From contig NZ_AMSF01000080.1 of the NCBI RefSeq assembly GCF_000334915.1, positions 1 through 56,857 of the forward strand: DNA of 56,857 nt, in the 5' to 3' direction. Position numbers and translations under genes: made by a program. A model generated the notes under the pieces. That model ran no database searches, was not told the origin of the DNA, and saw only the letters and a list, made by a program, of their open reading frames with translations. The stretch is from Dyella ginsengisoli LA-4 (lineage in GTDB: Bacteria; Pseudomonadota; Gammaproteobacteria; Xanthomonadales; Rhodanobacteraceae). Shown here one piece after another: positions 9,117 to 17,856 of this stretch (its first letter is position 1; every line of letters begins with the position of its first letter).

Positions 9117-10049
9117 TCAACCCTGGTTGCCCTGGGCCGGAGTGGTTGCCTGTGCGGTGGCCGGAGCCGCAGCAGCCGGCTTTGGCGCATTTGCGGCCTC
9201 CTGCTGGGCCAGCCACTGCTCGAACTCGGCCTTGGGCACCGCCTTCACCACGATCGGCATGAAGCCGTGATCCTGGCCGCACAGCTCGGCGCACTGGCCG
9301 CGGTACACGCCCGGCTTCTCGATGTTGGTCCAGGCCGCGTTGACGATGCCGGGGATGGCGTCCATCTTCCAGCCCAGCGCCGGCACCCACCAGGAGTGGA
9401 TCACGTCGCCGGCGGTGATCACGAAGCGGATCTTGGTACCCACCGGCACCACCAGCGGCTTGTCGACATTCAGCAGATAGGTGTTCTCGCCGTCGGTCTG
9501 CACCGCGTTCGGATCCATGCCCGAATCCAGCTGGCGGGTTTCGTCGGAGAGACGGTCGAGCTTGGACATGAAGCCGACGTGGTCGATCGGCTTGCCCTTG
9601 TAGTCGACGTAGTCGTAGCGCCACTTCCACTGGTAGCCGGTGACCTTCACGGTCATCTGCGAGCCGGTGGTGTTGGCGAACGAGGTCAGGCCACCGGTCG
9701 CCAGGTAGGCCAGCGTGATCAGGATGATCACCGGGATGGTGGTCCACACCACCTCGAGCATGGTGTTGTGCGTCCACTTCTCGGCGACGGCGCCGCGCGA
9801 CTTGCGGAAGCGGAACATGGCGATGAACATCGCGCCGAACACCAGGATGCCGATGCCGACGCACACGCCCAGGGCGATGTTGTTCAGGTGGTAAGGCACC
9901 GACGACCACTCGCTGGCGCCGCGCGTCATGTTGAGCTGCCATGGCTTCGGATTGGCCATCGCCGAGCCGCCGAACAGGGCAAGCGCCCCGCCGAGGCCGG
10001 CCAACACCGCGCGCTTGATACCGTGAGGCTTGATGCCGCCAGATGTCAT
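9117..10049 (-). CDS. ctaC: Cytochrome c oxidase subunit II
   Basis: 310 residues: signal peptide (about 1-32), two transmembrane helices (about 56-79 and 99-118) and a periplasmic cupredoxin domain holding the binuclear CuA centre that accepts electrons from cytochrome c. The CuA ligands are visible: H218 (HSWWVPALG), C253, E255, C257, H261 and M264 in GQCAELCGQDHGFM. The C-terminus is an Ala/Pro-rich tail without a heme-binding CxxCH, so this is not the caa3 type. I chose the ATG at 10049 over 10082 because AAAGGTG sits at a normal distance before it and the longer form overlaps the upstream gene. It is 20 bp from the DUF2244 gene. Confidence 0.96.
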   Translation of the reverse strand: MTSGGIKPHGIKRAVLAGLGGALALFGGSAMANPKPWQLNMTRGASEWSSVPYHLNNIALGVCVGIGILVFGAMFIAMFRFRKSRGAVAEKWTHNTMLEVVWTTIPVIILITLAYLATGGLTSFANTTGSQMTVKVTGYQWKWRYDYVDYKGKPIDHVGFMSKLDRLSDETRQLDSGMDPNAVQTDGENTYLLNVDKPLVVPVGTKIRFVITAGDVIHSWWVPALGWKMDAIPGIVNAAWTNIEKPGVYRGQCAELCGQDHGFMPIVVKAVPKAEFEQWLAQQEAANAPKPAAAAPATAQATTPAQGNQG

Positions 10050-10069
10050 GTCTTGCACCTTTGTTGAAC

Positions 10070-10552
10070 CTACCTGCGCCACGGAGCCGTGGATTCGGCC
10101 AGCAGCACCTTGAGTTTCCCCGACAGCTCGGCACGCTCCTCTTCAGCGAGGAAAGCCCCGATTTCCAGCTCGCGACCATGCGATGCCAGCAGCAAACGAC
10201 GGCGCCCCGCACCCGGAACCAGCTTCACCCGCACCCAGTGCGACTGGAAACGGATGCGCCGCTGCCCCGGCAGCGATCGCACCTCCAGCGACGATTCGTC
10301 GAGGGTGATGCGCTCCCCACGGTCGCCAGCCCGCCAGGCCACGCTCAGCGCGACGGCCATAGCCACGGACTCGATCAGCGCAAACAGCGGAGCGAAGACA
10401 TTCCCCTGCCACGCCCCCAAGCCGGCGGTCGTCAGCGCCAGCGCAGCCAGCACCAGGATCAGTCGACGCAAACCCTTGCGGCTCAGCACGCGATTGGGAC
10501 GAAGCCACATCGCGCACGGCAAGCCTTCGGAGGCGGGTCGAAGCACGATCAT
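10070..10552 (-). CDS. DUF2244 membrane protein
   Basis: 160 residues with the DUF2244 pattern: an N-terminal LRPNRVLSRKGL signature (about 17-28), two hydrophobic helices (about 30-48 and 55-73), and a soluble beta-rich C-terminal half. These proteins are often the first gene before ctaC; their biochemical role is unknown. A well-formed promoter lies directly upstream, so this gene is probably the first cistron of the oxidase structural operon. The start at 10552 is the best guess; in-frame ATGs at 10579 and 10510 are alternatives, and no strong ribosome-binding site decides among them. Confidence 0.8.
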   Translation of the reverse strand: MIVLRPASEGLPCAMWLRPNRVLSRKGLRRLILVLAALALTTAGLGAWQGNVFAPLFALIESVAMAVALSVAWRAGDRGERITLDESSLEVRSLPGQRRIRFQSHWVRVKLVPGAGRRRLLLASHGRELEIGAFLAEEERAELSGKLKVLLAESTAPWRR

Positions 10553-10581
10553 GGCGAAACCGGCGTGCCTGGAACGCACGA

Positions 10582-10610
10582 ATCATAGGCCGCCCCCGTC
10601 CGGTGGGCAA
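10582..10610 (-). promoter_or_regulatory. Sigma-70-type promoter of the DUF2244-ctaC-ctaD-ctaE operon
   Basis: On the minus strand TTGCCC (10610-10605), a 17-base spacer and TATGAT (10587-10582) form a near-consensus promoter. Transcription would start about 23 bases before the DUF2244 ATG at 10552. Confidence 0.65.
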
Positions 10611-10805
10611 CATTGCCGCAGGGGACTGACGCGGATCAGCGCGCGCTTCCGTGCCCGCCCGCAACAACCGCGGCGCGGGCCGGCAAGACATCGCGATGCC
10701 CGGCATCCACGCCCGCGGCAGGAAGATGGACGCGAGGGTGCGACACTTTGCCCTATCGACGACACGCGCTGCGTTGCAACGCAGCATCAGACAAGGCCTG
10801 GCGGC

Positions 10806-10835
10806 TTGGGTGAGGCCGGGACACACGCGTACAAT
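10806..10835 (+). promoter_or_regulatory. Possible sigma-70-type promoter of putA
   Basis: TTGGGT (10806-10811), an 18-base spacer and TACAAT (10830-10835) lie about 53 bases before the putA GTG start. The -10 box is good; the -35 box is partial. Confidence 0.5.
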
Positions 10836-10888
10836 GCGGCGCTTTCGCCCTCCCCCACCCGCACGTCAACCAACGGATCGAACGACCC

Positions 10889-13800
10889 GTGACCGCTCCC
10901 ATCCTGAGTCCCGAACTCCCCGATCGCACCACGCCCGCGCGGGCGCGCATCACTGCCGCCTGGCTGCGCGACGAGACCGAGGCCGTGCTCGACCTGCTCG
11001 ATCAGGCCAGCCTGCCCGACGACGAACGCGAGCAGGTCGTCGACCGCGCCGCCGCCCTGGTTACCCGCGTCCGCGCGCGGGCCAAGGATCAGAGCGTGGT
11101 CGAGTCCTTCATGCGCCAGTACGACCTGTCCAGCGAGGAAGGCGTGTTGCTGATGTGCGTGGCCGAGGCGCTGCTGCGCATCCCCGACACGCGCACCGCG
11201 GACAAGCTGATCCGCGACAAGCTCGGCGACGCGAACTGGCGCAAGCACCTGGGCCGCAGCGAATCGCTGCTGGTCAATGCCTCCACCTGGGGCCTGCTGC
11301 TCACCGGCCAACTGGTGAACCTGGCCGACGGCACGCGCGACGATTTCACCGGTGCGCTGCGCCGGCTGGTCGCACGCATCGGCGAACCGACCATCCGCGG
11401 CGCCGTGCGCCAGGCCATGCGCATCATGGGCCACCAGTTCGTGATGGGGCGGACCATCGAGGAAGCGCTGGACCGCTCGGTCAAGAAGGAGAACGCGGCC
11501 TACCGCTATTCCTTCGACATGCTGGGCGAGGCCGCGCTGACCGCCGCCGATGCCGAGCGCTACCAGCAGGCCTACCGCGACGCCATCGCCGCGCTGGGCA
11601 AGCGGGGGCCCTTCGCCAACCACACCGATGCGCCCTCGATCTCGGTCAAGCTGTCGGCGCTGTTCCCGCGCTACGAGGTGGCCCAGCGCGAGCGTGCCCG
11701 CGTCGCGCTCACCGAAAAGCTGCTGGAGCTGGCCCAGCTGTCGATGAAAGCCGGCATCGCACTGTCGGTCGACGCCGAGGAGGCCGACCGCCTCGAGCTC
11801 TCGCTGGACATCATCGGCGAGGTCTTCGCGCATCCGTCGCTGGCGGGCTGGAACGGCCTGGGCATCGTGGTGCAGGCGTATGCCAAGCGCACCCCGTTCG
11901 TGATCGACTGGCTGGTCGAGATGGCGCTGATGCACGACCGCCGCTGGTACGTGCGCCTGGTCAAGGGCGCTTACTGGGACGCGGAGATCAAGAAGGCGCA
12001 GGAACAGGGTCTGTCCGGCTATCCGGTGTTCACCCGCAAGCCGAACACCGACGTCTCCTACCTGGCCTGCGCGCGCCGCCTGTTCGCCGCCGGCAGCCAC
12101 CTGATCTATCCCCAGTTCGCCACCCACAACGCGCACACCATCGCCGCAGTGCATCACATCGCGCAGGGGCGTCCGTTCGAGTTCCAGCGCCTGCACGGCA
12201 TGGGTGCGGACCTGTACGCCGAGGTGATCGGGCCGAAACGCTTCGACGTGCCGTGCCGCGTCTACGCACCGGTGGGCTCCCACGAGGACCTGCTGCCCTA
12301 CCTGGTGCGCCGCCTGCTGGAAAACGGCGCCAACACCAGCTTCGTCAACCGCGTGGTGGACGAGGACGTACCGGCCCGCGACCTCGTCGCCGATCCCTGC
12401 GACACCGTGCGCGCGTTCGAATCGATTCCGCATCCGCGCATCCCGCTGCCGGCCAATCTCTACGGTGAACTTCGGAAGAACTCCATGGGCGTCAACTTTG
12501 CCAACGACAACGAACTGACCGCGCTCGCCGAGGCAGTCAACGCATGCACCGGCCCCTGGACCGCCGGCCCGCTGGTGCCCGGCGCAGCCAGCCAGGGGGC
12601 AATGGTCGAGGTCACCAACCCGGCCGACCGCCGCCAGCGCGTGGGCAGCTACCTCAGCGCCGACGACGCCACCGTGCAGCAGGCGCTGGCCAACGCCCAT
12701 GCCGCGCAGGACCGCTGGAACAACATGCCGGTATCCAACCGTGCGGCGATGCTGGAATACGCGGCCGAACAGCTCGAGGCACGTCGCGCCGAGTTCATCG
12801 CGCTGTGCGTGCGCGAGGCGGGCAAGAGCCTGCCGGATGCGATCGCCGAGATCCGCGAGGCCGCCGACTTCCTGCGCTACTACGCCACCATGGCGCGCCG
12901 CCTGTTCGCCGAGCCCGAAGTGCTGCCCGGCCCGACCGGCGAGAGCAACCGGCTGTACCTGGAAGGTCGCGGCGTGTTCGTCGGCATCAGCCCGTGGAAT
13001 TTCCCGCTGGCGATCTTCGTCGGCCAGGTCAGCGCCGCGCTGGCGGCCGGCAACCCGGTGATCGCCAAGCCCGCCGAGCAGACCAGCCTGATCGGCTACC
13101 TCGCCACCCGCCTGCTGCACGAGGCCGGCGTGCCGGAAGACGTGCTGCAGTTCGTGCCGGGCGACGGCGCCACCGTCGGCGCTGCGCTGACCCGAGATCC
13201 GCGCGTGGCCGGCGTGGTGTTCACCGGCTCCACCGACACCGCCTGGGCGATCAACCGCGCGCTGGCCGCACGCAATTCGCAGATCGCCGTGCTGATCGCC
13301 GAGACCGGCGGCCAGAACGCGATGATCGCCGACTCCTCCGCACTGCCCGAACAGATCGTCAAGGACGTGATCGCCTCGGCGTTCCAGTCCGCCGGCCAGC
13401 GCTGCTCGGCGGCCCGCGTGCTGTACGTGCAGGACGATATCGCCGACAAGGTGATCACCATGCTGGCCGGCGCGATGGCCGAGCTGAAGGTCGGCGACCC
13501 CGGCCTGCTGTCCACCGACGTCGGCCCGGTGATCGACGAGGACGCCAAGGCGATCCTGGTCGAGCACGCCGCGCGCATGGACACCGAAGCGAAGAAGATC
13601 GCCGAGGCACCGCTGGATCCCGAGATCGCCGCCCACGGCACCTTCTTCGCCCCGCGCGCGTACGAGATCCCGTCGCTGGACATCCTCAAGCGCGAGGTGT
13701 TCGGCCCGGTGCTGCACGTGCTGCGCTGGAAGGCCAGCGAGCTGGACCAGGTGATCGCCGCGATCAATGCCACCGGCTACGGCCTCACGCTGGGCGTGCA

Positions 13801-14044
13801 CAGCCGCATCGATGCCACCATCGACTACATCAGCCGTCACGCGCGCGTGGGCAACTGCTACGTCAACCGCAACCAGATCGGTGCGGTGGTCGGCGTGCAG
13901 CCGTTCGGCGGCGAGGGCCTGTCGGGCACCGGCCCGAAGGCGGGCGGCCCGCACTACCTGCTGCGCTTCGCCGGCGAGCGCACGCTCACCATCAACACCA
14001 CCGCGGCCGGCGGCAACGCCTCGCTGCTGACCATCGGCGAGTGA
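10889..14044 (+). CDS. putA: Bifunctional proline dehydrogenase / delta-1-pyrroline-5-carboxylate dehydrogenase
   Basis: 1051 residues. The N-terminal FAD-dependent proline dehydrogenase (about 90-470; LSVDAEEADRLE, YVRLVKGAYWDAEIK) oxidises proline to P5C. The C-terminal aldehyde dehydrogenase (about 520-1020) oxidises the ring-opened semialdehyde to glutamate; it has catalytic C839 in GQRCSAARV, E805 in AETGGQ and the substrate-binding GISPWNFPLAIF. There is no N-terminal ribbon-helix-helix domain and no extra C-terminal domain, so this is the short type that cannot repress its own promoter, unlike E. coli PutA (about 1320 residues). Translation starts at GTG with only a weak GGA upstream. 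A 13-bp hairpin follows the stop. Confidence 0.98.
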   Translation: MTAPILSPELPDRTTPARARITAAWLRDETEAVLDLLDQASLPDDEREQVVDRAAALVTRVRARAKDQSVVESFMRQYDLSSEEGVLLMCVAEALLRIPDTRTADKLIRDKLGDANWRKHLGRSESLLVNASTWGLLLTGQLVNLADGTRDDFTGALRRLVARIGEPTIRGAVRQAMRIMGHQFVMGRTIEEALDRSVKKENAAYRYSFDMLGEAALTAADAERYQQAYRDAIAALGKRGPFANHTDAPSISVKLSALFPRYEVAQRERARVALTEKLLELAQLSMKAGIALSVDAEEADRLELSLDIIGEVFAHPSLAGWNGLGIVVQAYAKRTPFVIDWLVEMALMHDRRWYVRLVKGAYWDAEIKKAQEQGLSGYPVFTRKPNTDVSYLACARRLFAAGSHLIYPQFATHNAHTIAAVHHIAQGRPFEFQRLHGMGADLYAEVIGPKRFDVPCRVYAPVGSHEDLLPYLVRRLLENGANTSFVNRVVDEDVPARDLVADPCDTVRAFESIPHPRIPLPANLYGELRKNSMGVNFANDNELTALAEAVNACTGPWTAGPLVPGAASQGAMVEVTNPADRRQRVGSYLSADDATVQQALANAHAAQDRWNNMPVSNRAAMLEYAAEQLEARRAEFIALCVREAGKSLPDAIAEIREAADFLRYYATMARRLFAEPEVLPGPTGESNRLYLEGRGVFVGISPWNFPLAIFVGQVSAALAAGNPVIAKPAEQTSLIGYLATRLLHEAGVPEDVLQFVPGDGATVGAALTRDPRVAGVVFTGSTDTAWAINRALAARNSQIAVLIAETGGQNAMIADSSALPEQIVKDVIASAFQSAGQRCSAARVLYVQDDIADKVITMLAGAMAELKVGDPGLLSTDVGPVIDEDAKAILVEHAARMDTEAKKIAEAPLDPEIAAHGTFFAPRAYEIPSLDILKREVFGPVLHVLRWKASELDQVIAAINATGYGLTLGVHSRIDATIDYISRHARVGNCYVNRNQIGAVVGVQPFGGEGLSGTGPKAGGPHYLLRFAGERTLTINTTAAGGNASLLTIGE

Positions 14045-14052
14045 CACGCCCC

Positions 14053-14082
14053 GCACGGGCCGGCCTCCCGGCCGGCCCGTGC
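14053..14082 (+). terminator. Strong hairpin after putA
   Basis: A perfect 13-bp GC-rich stem (GCACGGGCCGGCC and its complement) with a 4-base loop starts 8 bases after the putA stop. There is no T-run, so it may act as an mRNA 3' stabiliser or attenuate read-through rather than terminate on its own. Confidence 0.55.
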
Positions 14083-14175
14083 ATGGTGCGCCGCGCCAAC
14101 GCGGCACCGACGTGCGTGCTATAGAAATGGCTCCCACCTGGCCACGGCAGGCCACGACTCCGGAGCGATTCCACC

Positions 14176-15255
14176 ATGGCTCGACCCGCCGGCATGCTCG
14201 GCATCCACCAAGGCGCCGTCCTGGCCGCCGACGATCCGCGCTACACCGCTGCCGAGTTCCCGCCGAACAAGCTGCTCTACCTGGTGCAGCTGGCTGATGC
14301 CCGGGGCATCGACTGTCGCCCCTGGTTCGCCGGGCTCGCGCTCACCCGCGCGCAGGTCGCCGACCCGGCGCTGCGGGTGTCCTACCGCTAGGCGAGCGTG
14401 CTGGTGCGGCGTGCGCTCGCGGCGCTGGACGTGCCCGATGCCGGTTTGCTGATCGGCAGGCAGGGCACGATCGGCGGCTTCGGCCTGCTCGGCCTGGCGA
14501 TGATGACCTCGCGCACGCTGGGCGAGGCGATGCTCGCCGGCATCACCCATCACAAGATCTGCGGCTGCCTGCTCGATCTCAACTTCGAGGCCGTCAGCGA
14601 GCGCGAGGCGGCGCTGGTCGCCTGGCCGCAGTTCGGCGACACCGAACTGCTGCCGTTCTTCTGCGAAGAGCTGTTTGCCAGCTGCCTGATGATCGCGCGT
14701 GAGCTGGTGGGGCCGGAGCTGCGCCCGCTGCGCGTGGAGCTGACCTATCCGGAGCCACGCTACGCGCACGAGTACGCCCAGCTGTTCGACTGCGAGATCC
14801 GCTTCGGCATGCCGCAGAACCGCCTGCTGATCGATGCCCAGTGGCTGGCCCGGCCGCTGCCCGGATTCAACCCGCTCACCGCCAGGCAGGCACTGGCCCT
14901 GTGCGCCCAGCAGCGCACGCCGGACGGCGGCGAGCCGCACCAGGAGATCGTCGCCGCCGTCGAGCGCCTGCTGCGCTGCCAGCTGCGCCAGCAGCCGCGC
15001 CTCTACGACGTCGCGCGCGGACTCAACCTCAGCGAGCGCTCGCTGCGCCGCAAGCTGGCCGAGAGCGGGCGCATCTTCCGCGAGATCCATGACCGGGTGC
15101 GCGCCGAGCGGGCGCTGCAGTTGCTGCAGGCCGGCAGCCTCAGCGTGGCCGAGATCGGCAGCGAGGTGGGTTTCAGTGACCCGCGCGAGTTCCGGCGCGC
15201 CTTCAAGCGCTGGACCGGCATGGCGCCGCAGGACGCCCGCCAGCCCGCCGGCTGA
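14176..15255 (+). pseudogene. AraC-family regulator interrupted by an in-frame TAG codon
   Basis: Reading one frame from the ATG at 14176 gives 71 residues, a TAG at 14389-14391, and then an open frame to 15255; read through, it is a 359-residue AraC-type activator. The N-terminal part matches the arabinose-binding-like sensor domain of this family: ALRVSYR, then the stop, then ASVLVRRALAAL and GLLIGRQGTIGGFGLLG. The C-terminal double helix-turn-helix is intact (LYDVARGLNLSERSLRRKLA; VAEIGSEVGFSDPREFRRAF). Family members often have Gln directly after SYR, so TAG looks like CAG with one base change. The downstream part could be re-initiated at the GTG at 14398. It lies just before the beta-helix/cytochrome/receptor/dehydrogenase genes, which it probably regulated. 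A sequencing error is the alternative. Confidence 0.85.
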
Positions 15256-15380
15256 CGCCGGACGGCAAAAGCTGGCCGGCTTGCCCCCCCTGCACTGGCC
15301 GTTTCCCCCTCCCCGCCCGGACCGGCTTGGGGGACAGTGAACCATCCGCGGCATCCGCGTCGGGGGCAAGGGGACAACAT

Positions 15381-16619
15381 ATGCGCAAGACCATCATCAC
15401 CGCCGCGCTGGCCGCGGCGCTCGCCGGTTGCGGCGGCGGCCAGCAGCCGGCCCAGCAGAGTGCCGGCGACGCCAGCTTCGAGGCGAAGCTGCAGGAGCAG
15501 TTCCTCGACGCCAAGCCCGGCAGCGTGATCGAGATCCCCGCCGGCCACTACGCGCTCAAGCGCGGCCTGAGCCTGCGTACCGACGGCGTCACCATCAAGG
15601 GCGCCGGCATGGACAAGACCGTGCTCTCGTTCAAGGGCCAGGTGGTCGGCCCGGAGGGCCTGCTGGTCAATGCCAACGACTTCACCATCGAGAACCTCGC
15701 CATCGAGGACACCAAGGGCGATGCACTGAAGATCAACCAGGGCCGCAACATCACCATCCGCGGCGTGCGCATCGAGTGGACCGGCGGCCCGAAGACCACC
15801 AACGGCGCCTACGGCCTGTACCCGGTGAAGACGCAGAACGTGCTGGTGGAGGATTCGGTGGTGATCGGCGCCTCGGATGCCGGCATCTACGTCGGCCAGT
15901 CGAACAACATCGTGGTGCGCAACAACCGCGCCGAGCAGAACGTCGCCGGCATCGAGATCGAGAACTCGGTCAACGCCGACGTCTACGGCAACACCGCCAC
16001 GAAGAACACCGGCGGCATCCTGGTGTTCAACATGCCCAACCTGTCGCAGGCCGGGCACGCCACGCGCGTGTTCAAGAACAAGGTGTTCGCCAACGACACG
16101 GAGAACTTCGCGGCCAAGGGCGCGGCGGTGGCCAGCGTGCCGGCCGGCTCGGGCGTGGTGGTGAACTCCAACGACAAGGTGGAGATCTTCGACAACGACA
16201 TCGCCGACAACAAGACGGCGAACATCATCATCTCCAGCTATTTCTCGACCAACTACTACAACACCCGCGGTGTGGCCGCCGACTACAACCCGTACCCGAA
16301 GGGCATCTACATCTACGGCAACCGCCTGAAGGGCGGCGGCGACTCGCCCGACGGGCTGAAGCTGAAGACGCTCAAGACCGCCGTGTACGGGCTGGGCGGT
16401 CATTTCCCGGACGTGCTGTGGGACGGCTACGTCGACGCCAAATCGCTGGTCGACGGCCTGCCGCCGGCGAACGACCGCATCTGCATCCACGACGTCAACG
16501 GCGTGCTGAACGCCGACGGCCCGCACGACTACAAGAACCCCAGCACGGATACCAAGGCGTACCAGTGCGACCTGCCCAAGCTGCCCGCCGTGGTGCTCGA
16601 CCCGGCGCCGAAGGCCTGA
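15381..16619 (+). CDS. Parallel beta-helix lipoprotein
   Basis: 412 residues. The N-terminus is a lipoprotein signal with lipobox ALAGC (Cys17). The rest is a right-handed parallel beta-helix: repeated N-rich turns such as FTIENLAIED, NITIRGVRIEW, NVLVEDSVVIGASDAGIYVGQ, NIVVRNNRAEQN and ADVYGNTATKNTGGI. Such folds occur in polysaccharide lyases and related carbohydrate-active proteins, but I see no catalytic signature. The next gene encodes a SO_2930-type diheme cytochrome; from memory, a family of beta-helix proteins regularly accompanies that cytochrome family. I chose the ATG at 15381 because it gives a clean lipoprotein signal and follows a GGGG ribosome-binding stretch. It is probably an outer-membrane or periplasm-facing lipoprotein; the substrate is unknown. 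Confidence 0.85.
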   Translation: MRKTIITAALAAALAGCGGGQQPAQQSAGDASFEAKLQEQFLDAKPGSVIEIPAGHYALKRGLSLRTDGVTIKGAGMDKTVLSFKGQVVGPEGLLVNANDFTIENLAIEDTKGDALKINQGRNITIRGVRIEWTGGPKTTNGAYGLYPVKTQNVLVEDSVVIGASDAGIYVGQSNNIVVRNNRAEQNVAGIEIENSVNADVYGNTATKNTGGILVFNMPNLSQAGHATRVFKNKVFANDTENFAAKGAAVASVPAGSGVVVNSNDKVEIFDNDIADNKTANIIISSYFSTNYYNTRGVAADYNPYPKGIYIYGNRLKGGGDSPDGLKLKTLKTAVYGLGGHFPDVLWDGYVDAKSLVDGLPPANDRICIHDVNGVLNADGPHDYKNPSTDTKAYQCDLPKLPAVVLDPAPKA

Positions 16620-16629
16620 GGGGGTGGGA

Positions 16630-17772
16630 ATGACGTACCGCGCAATCCTCCTCGTCGTCGGACTGGCGGCACTGCTGGGCGGCTGCAACCGCCCGATGCC
16701 GCCGGTCGCCTTCCACGCCGACGGACGACCGACCCGGCTCAGCGACTGGCATGTGGTCGAGGTCCGCGACGGCAAGCTCGAACTGAACCAGGGCGTGGTG
16801 CCCTACGACCTCAACACGCCGCTGTTCACCGACTACGCGCACAAGCTGCGCACGATCTGGATGCCGAAGGGGGAATCGGCGAAGTACCAGCCGGTCGACA
16901 CCCTCGACTTTCCGGTGGGCACGGTGATCAGCAAGACCTTCTACTACCCGCGCGCCGCCGACGGCACGTTCACCGACGTACTGCGGACCGACGACTATTC
17001 GCGCGACTTTGCCGGGCAGGGCCTGGACCTGTCCCGCGTGCACCTGGTCGAGACGCGCATCCTGGCGCACCGCAAGGATGGCTGGGTGGCGTTCCCCTAC
17101 GTTTGGAACGACGCGCAGACCGAGGCCACCCTGCAGCGCACCGGCGCGGTCGAACCGCTGACCCTGGTCGCCGCCGACGGCAGCCGCGAGGACTTCAACT
17201 ACGTCGTGCCCGACGAAAGCCAGTGCGCCAGCTGCCACGCGCAGGACTGGGTCAGCCGCAAGGTGCACCCGATCGGTCCGAAGGCGCGCCACATCAACAA
17301 GGACTACGCCTACACCGACGGCACGCAGAACCAGCTCGAGCACCTGGTCAAGGTCGGTTACCTGAGCGGACTGCCGGCGATGGCCGGGGTGCCGCGCGAC
17401 GCCGTCTGGAACGATCCGAAAGCCCCGCTCGATGCGCGCGCCCGCGCCTACCTCGACATCAACTGCGGGCATTGCCACAACCTCCACGGGGCGGCCAACA
17501 CCACCGGTCTGTCGCTGATCTACGGCACGCCGGAGGATCGCCACCTGGGTATCTGCAAGCCACCCACGGCGGCCGGTCGCGGCACCGGCGACCACCTGTT
17601 CGACATCGTGCCGGGACTGCCCGACGAATCGATCATTCCCTACCGCCTGTCGTCGAAGGAACCGGGCGTGATGATGCCCGAGCTGGGGCGCAGCACCGTG
17701 CACCGCGAAGGCGTGGCACTGATCAAGGCGTGGATCGCGGCGCAGTCGGGGAGCTGCACGCCGATCCACTGA
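16630..17772 (+). CDS. SO_2930-family diheme c-type cytochrome lipoprotein
   Basis: 380 residues with a lipoprotein signal (LLGGC, Cys19) and two heme c attachment motifs, C199-A-S-C-H203 and C279-G-H-C-H283. The N-terminal half (PYDLNTPLFTDYAHKLRTIW, KTFYYPR, ETRILAH, WVAFPYVWN) and the C-terminal MMPELGRS...LIKAWI match the uncharacterised family typified by Shewanella SO_2930 and Hyphomonas HNE_0200. The ATG at 16630 follows GAGGGGG at a good distance and starts 10 bp after the beta-helix gene stop, so the two genes are co-transcribed and probably co-translated. It should carry electrons in the periplasm, perhaps from a dehydrogenation linked to the beta-helix partner; that link is inference. 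Confidence 0.88.
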   Translation: MTYRAILLVVGLAALLGGCNRPMPPVAFHADGRPTRLSDWHVVEVRDGKLELNQGVVPYDLNTPLFTDYAHKLRTIWMPKGESAKYQPVDTLDFPVGTVISKTFYYPRAADGTFTDVLRTDDYSRDFAGQGLDLSRVHLVETRILAHRKDGWVAFPYVWNDAQTEATLQRTGAVEPLTLVAADGSREDFNYVVPDESQCASCHAQDWVSRKVHPIGPKARHINKDYAYTDGTQNQLEHLVKVGYLSGLPAMAGVPRDAVWNDPKAPLDARARAYLDINCGHCHNLHGAANTTGLSLIYGTPEDRHLGICKPPTAAGRGTGDHLFDIVPGLPDESIIPYRLSSKEPGVMMPELGRSTVHREGVALIKAWIAAQSGSCTPIH

Positions 17773-17856
17773 CACCGCCGGTCGTCGCGACCGGTCCATC
17801 GCGCGGCAGTGGGTGGCCGCGCGCATCCGATGCGTTGCATTAGGGGAGAGCAGGGC

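Larger units (their letters stand above)
10553..10888. other. Divergent intergenic region between the oxidase operon and putA
   Basis: 336 bases without a convincing gene. It holds one minus-strand promoter near the DUF2244 end and one plus-strand promoter near the putA end. The middle part (about 10620-10800) is GC-rich, and I see no operator, hairpin or short gene in it. Confidence 0.7.

Noticed and set aside
10553-10888. Riboswitch or small RNA before putA
   Set aside because: No conserved structure or known motif is visible; only ordinary promoter elements can be supported.
10787-14155. A 1122-residue minus-strand ORF opposite putA
   Set aside because: GC-rich genes keep the opposite frames open. 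The translated sequence is Gln/Arg/His-rich without motifs, and the plus-strand PutA is clearly real.
14127-14175. An earlier ATG (14127) as the AraC start
   Set aside because: It is out of frame with the sensor domain; the ATG at 14176 gives the correct N-terminus with GGAG upstream.
14389-14391. TAG read as pyrrolysine or selenocysteine
   Set aside because: TAG is not a selenocysteine codon, pyrrolysine is limited to organisms with the pyl genes, and no pyl genes or downstream element are seen. Nonsense mutation or sequencing error fits better.
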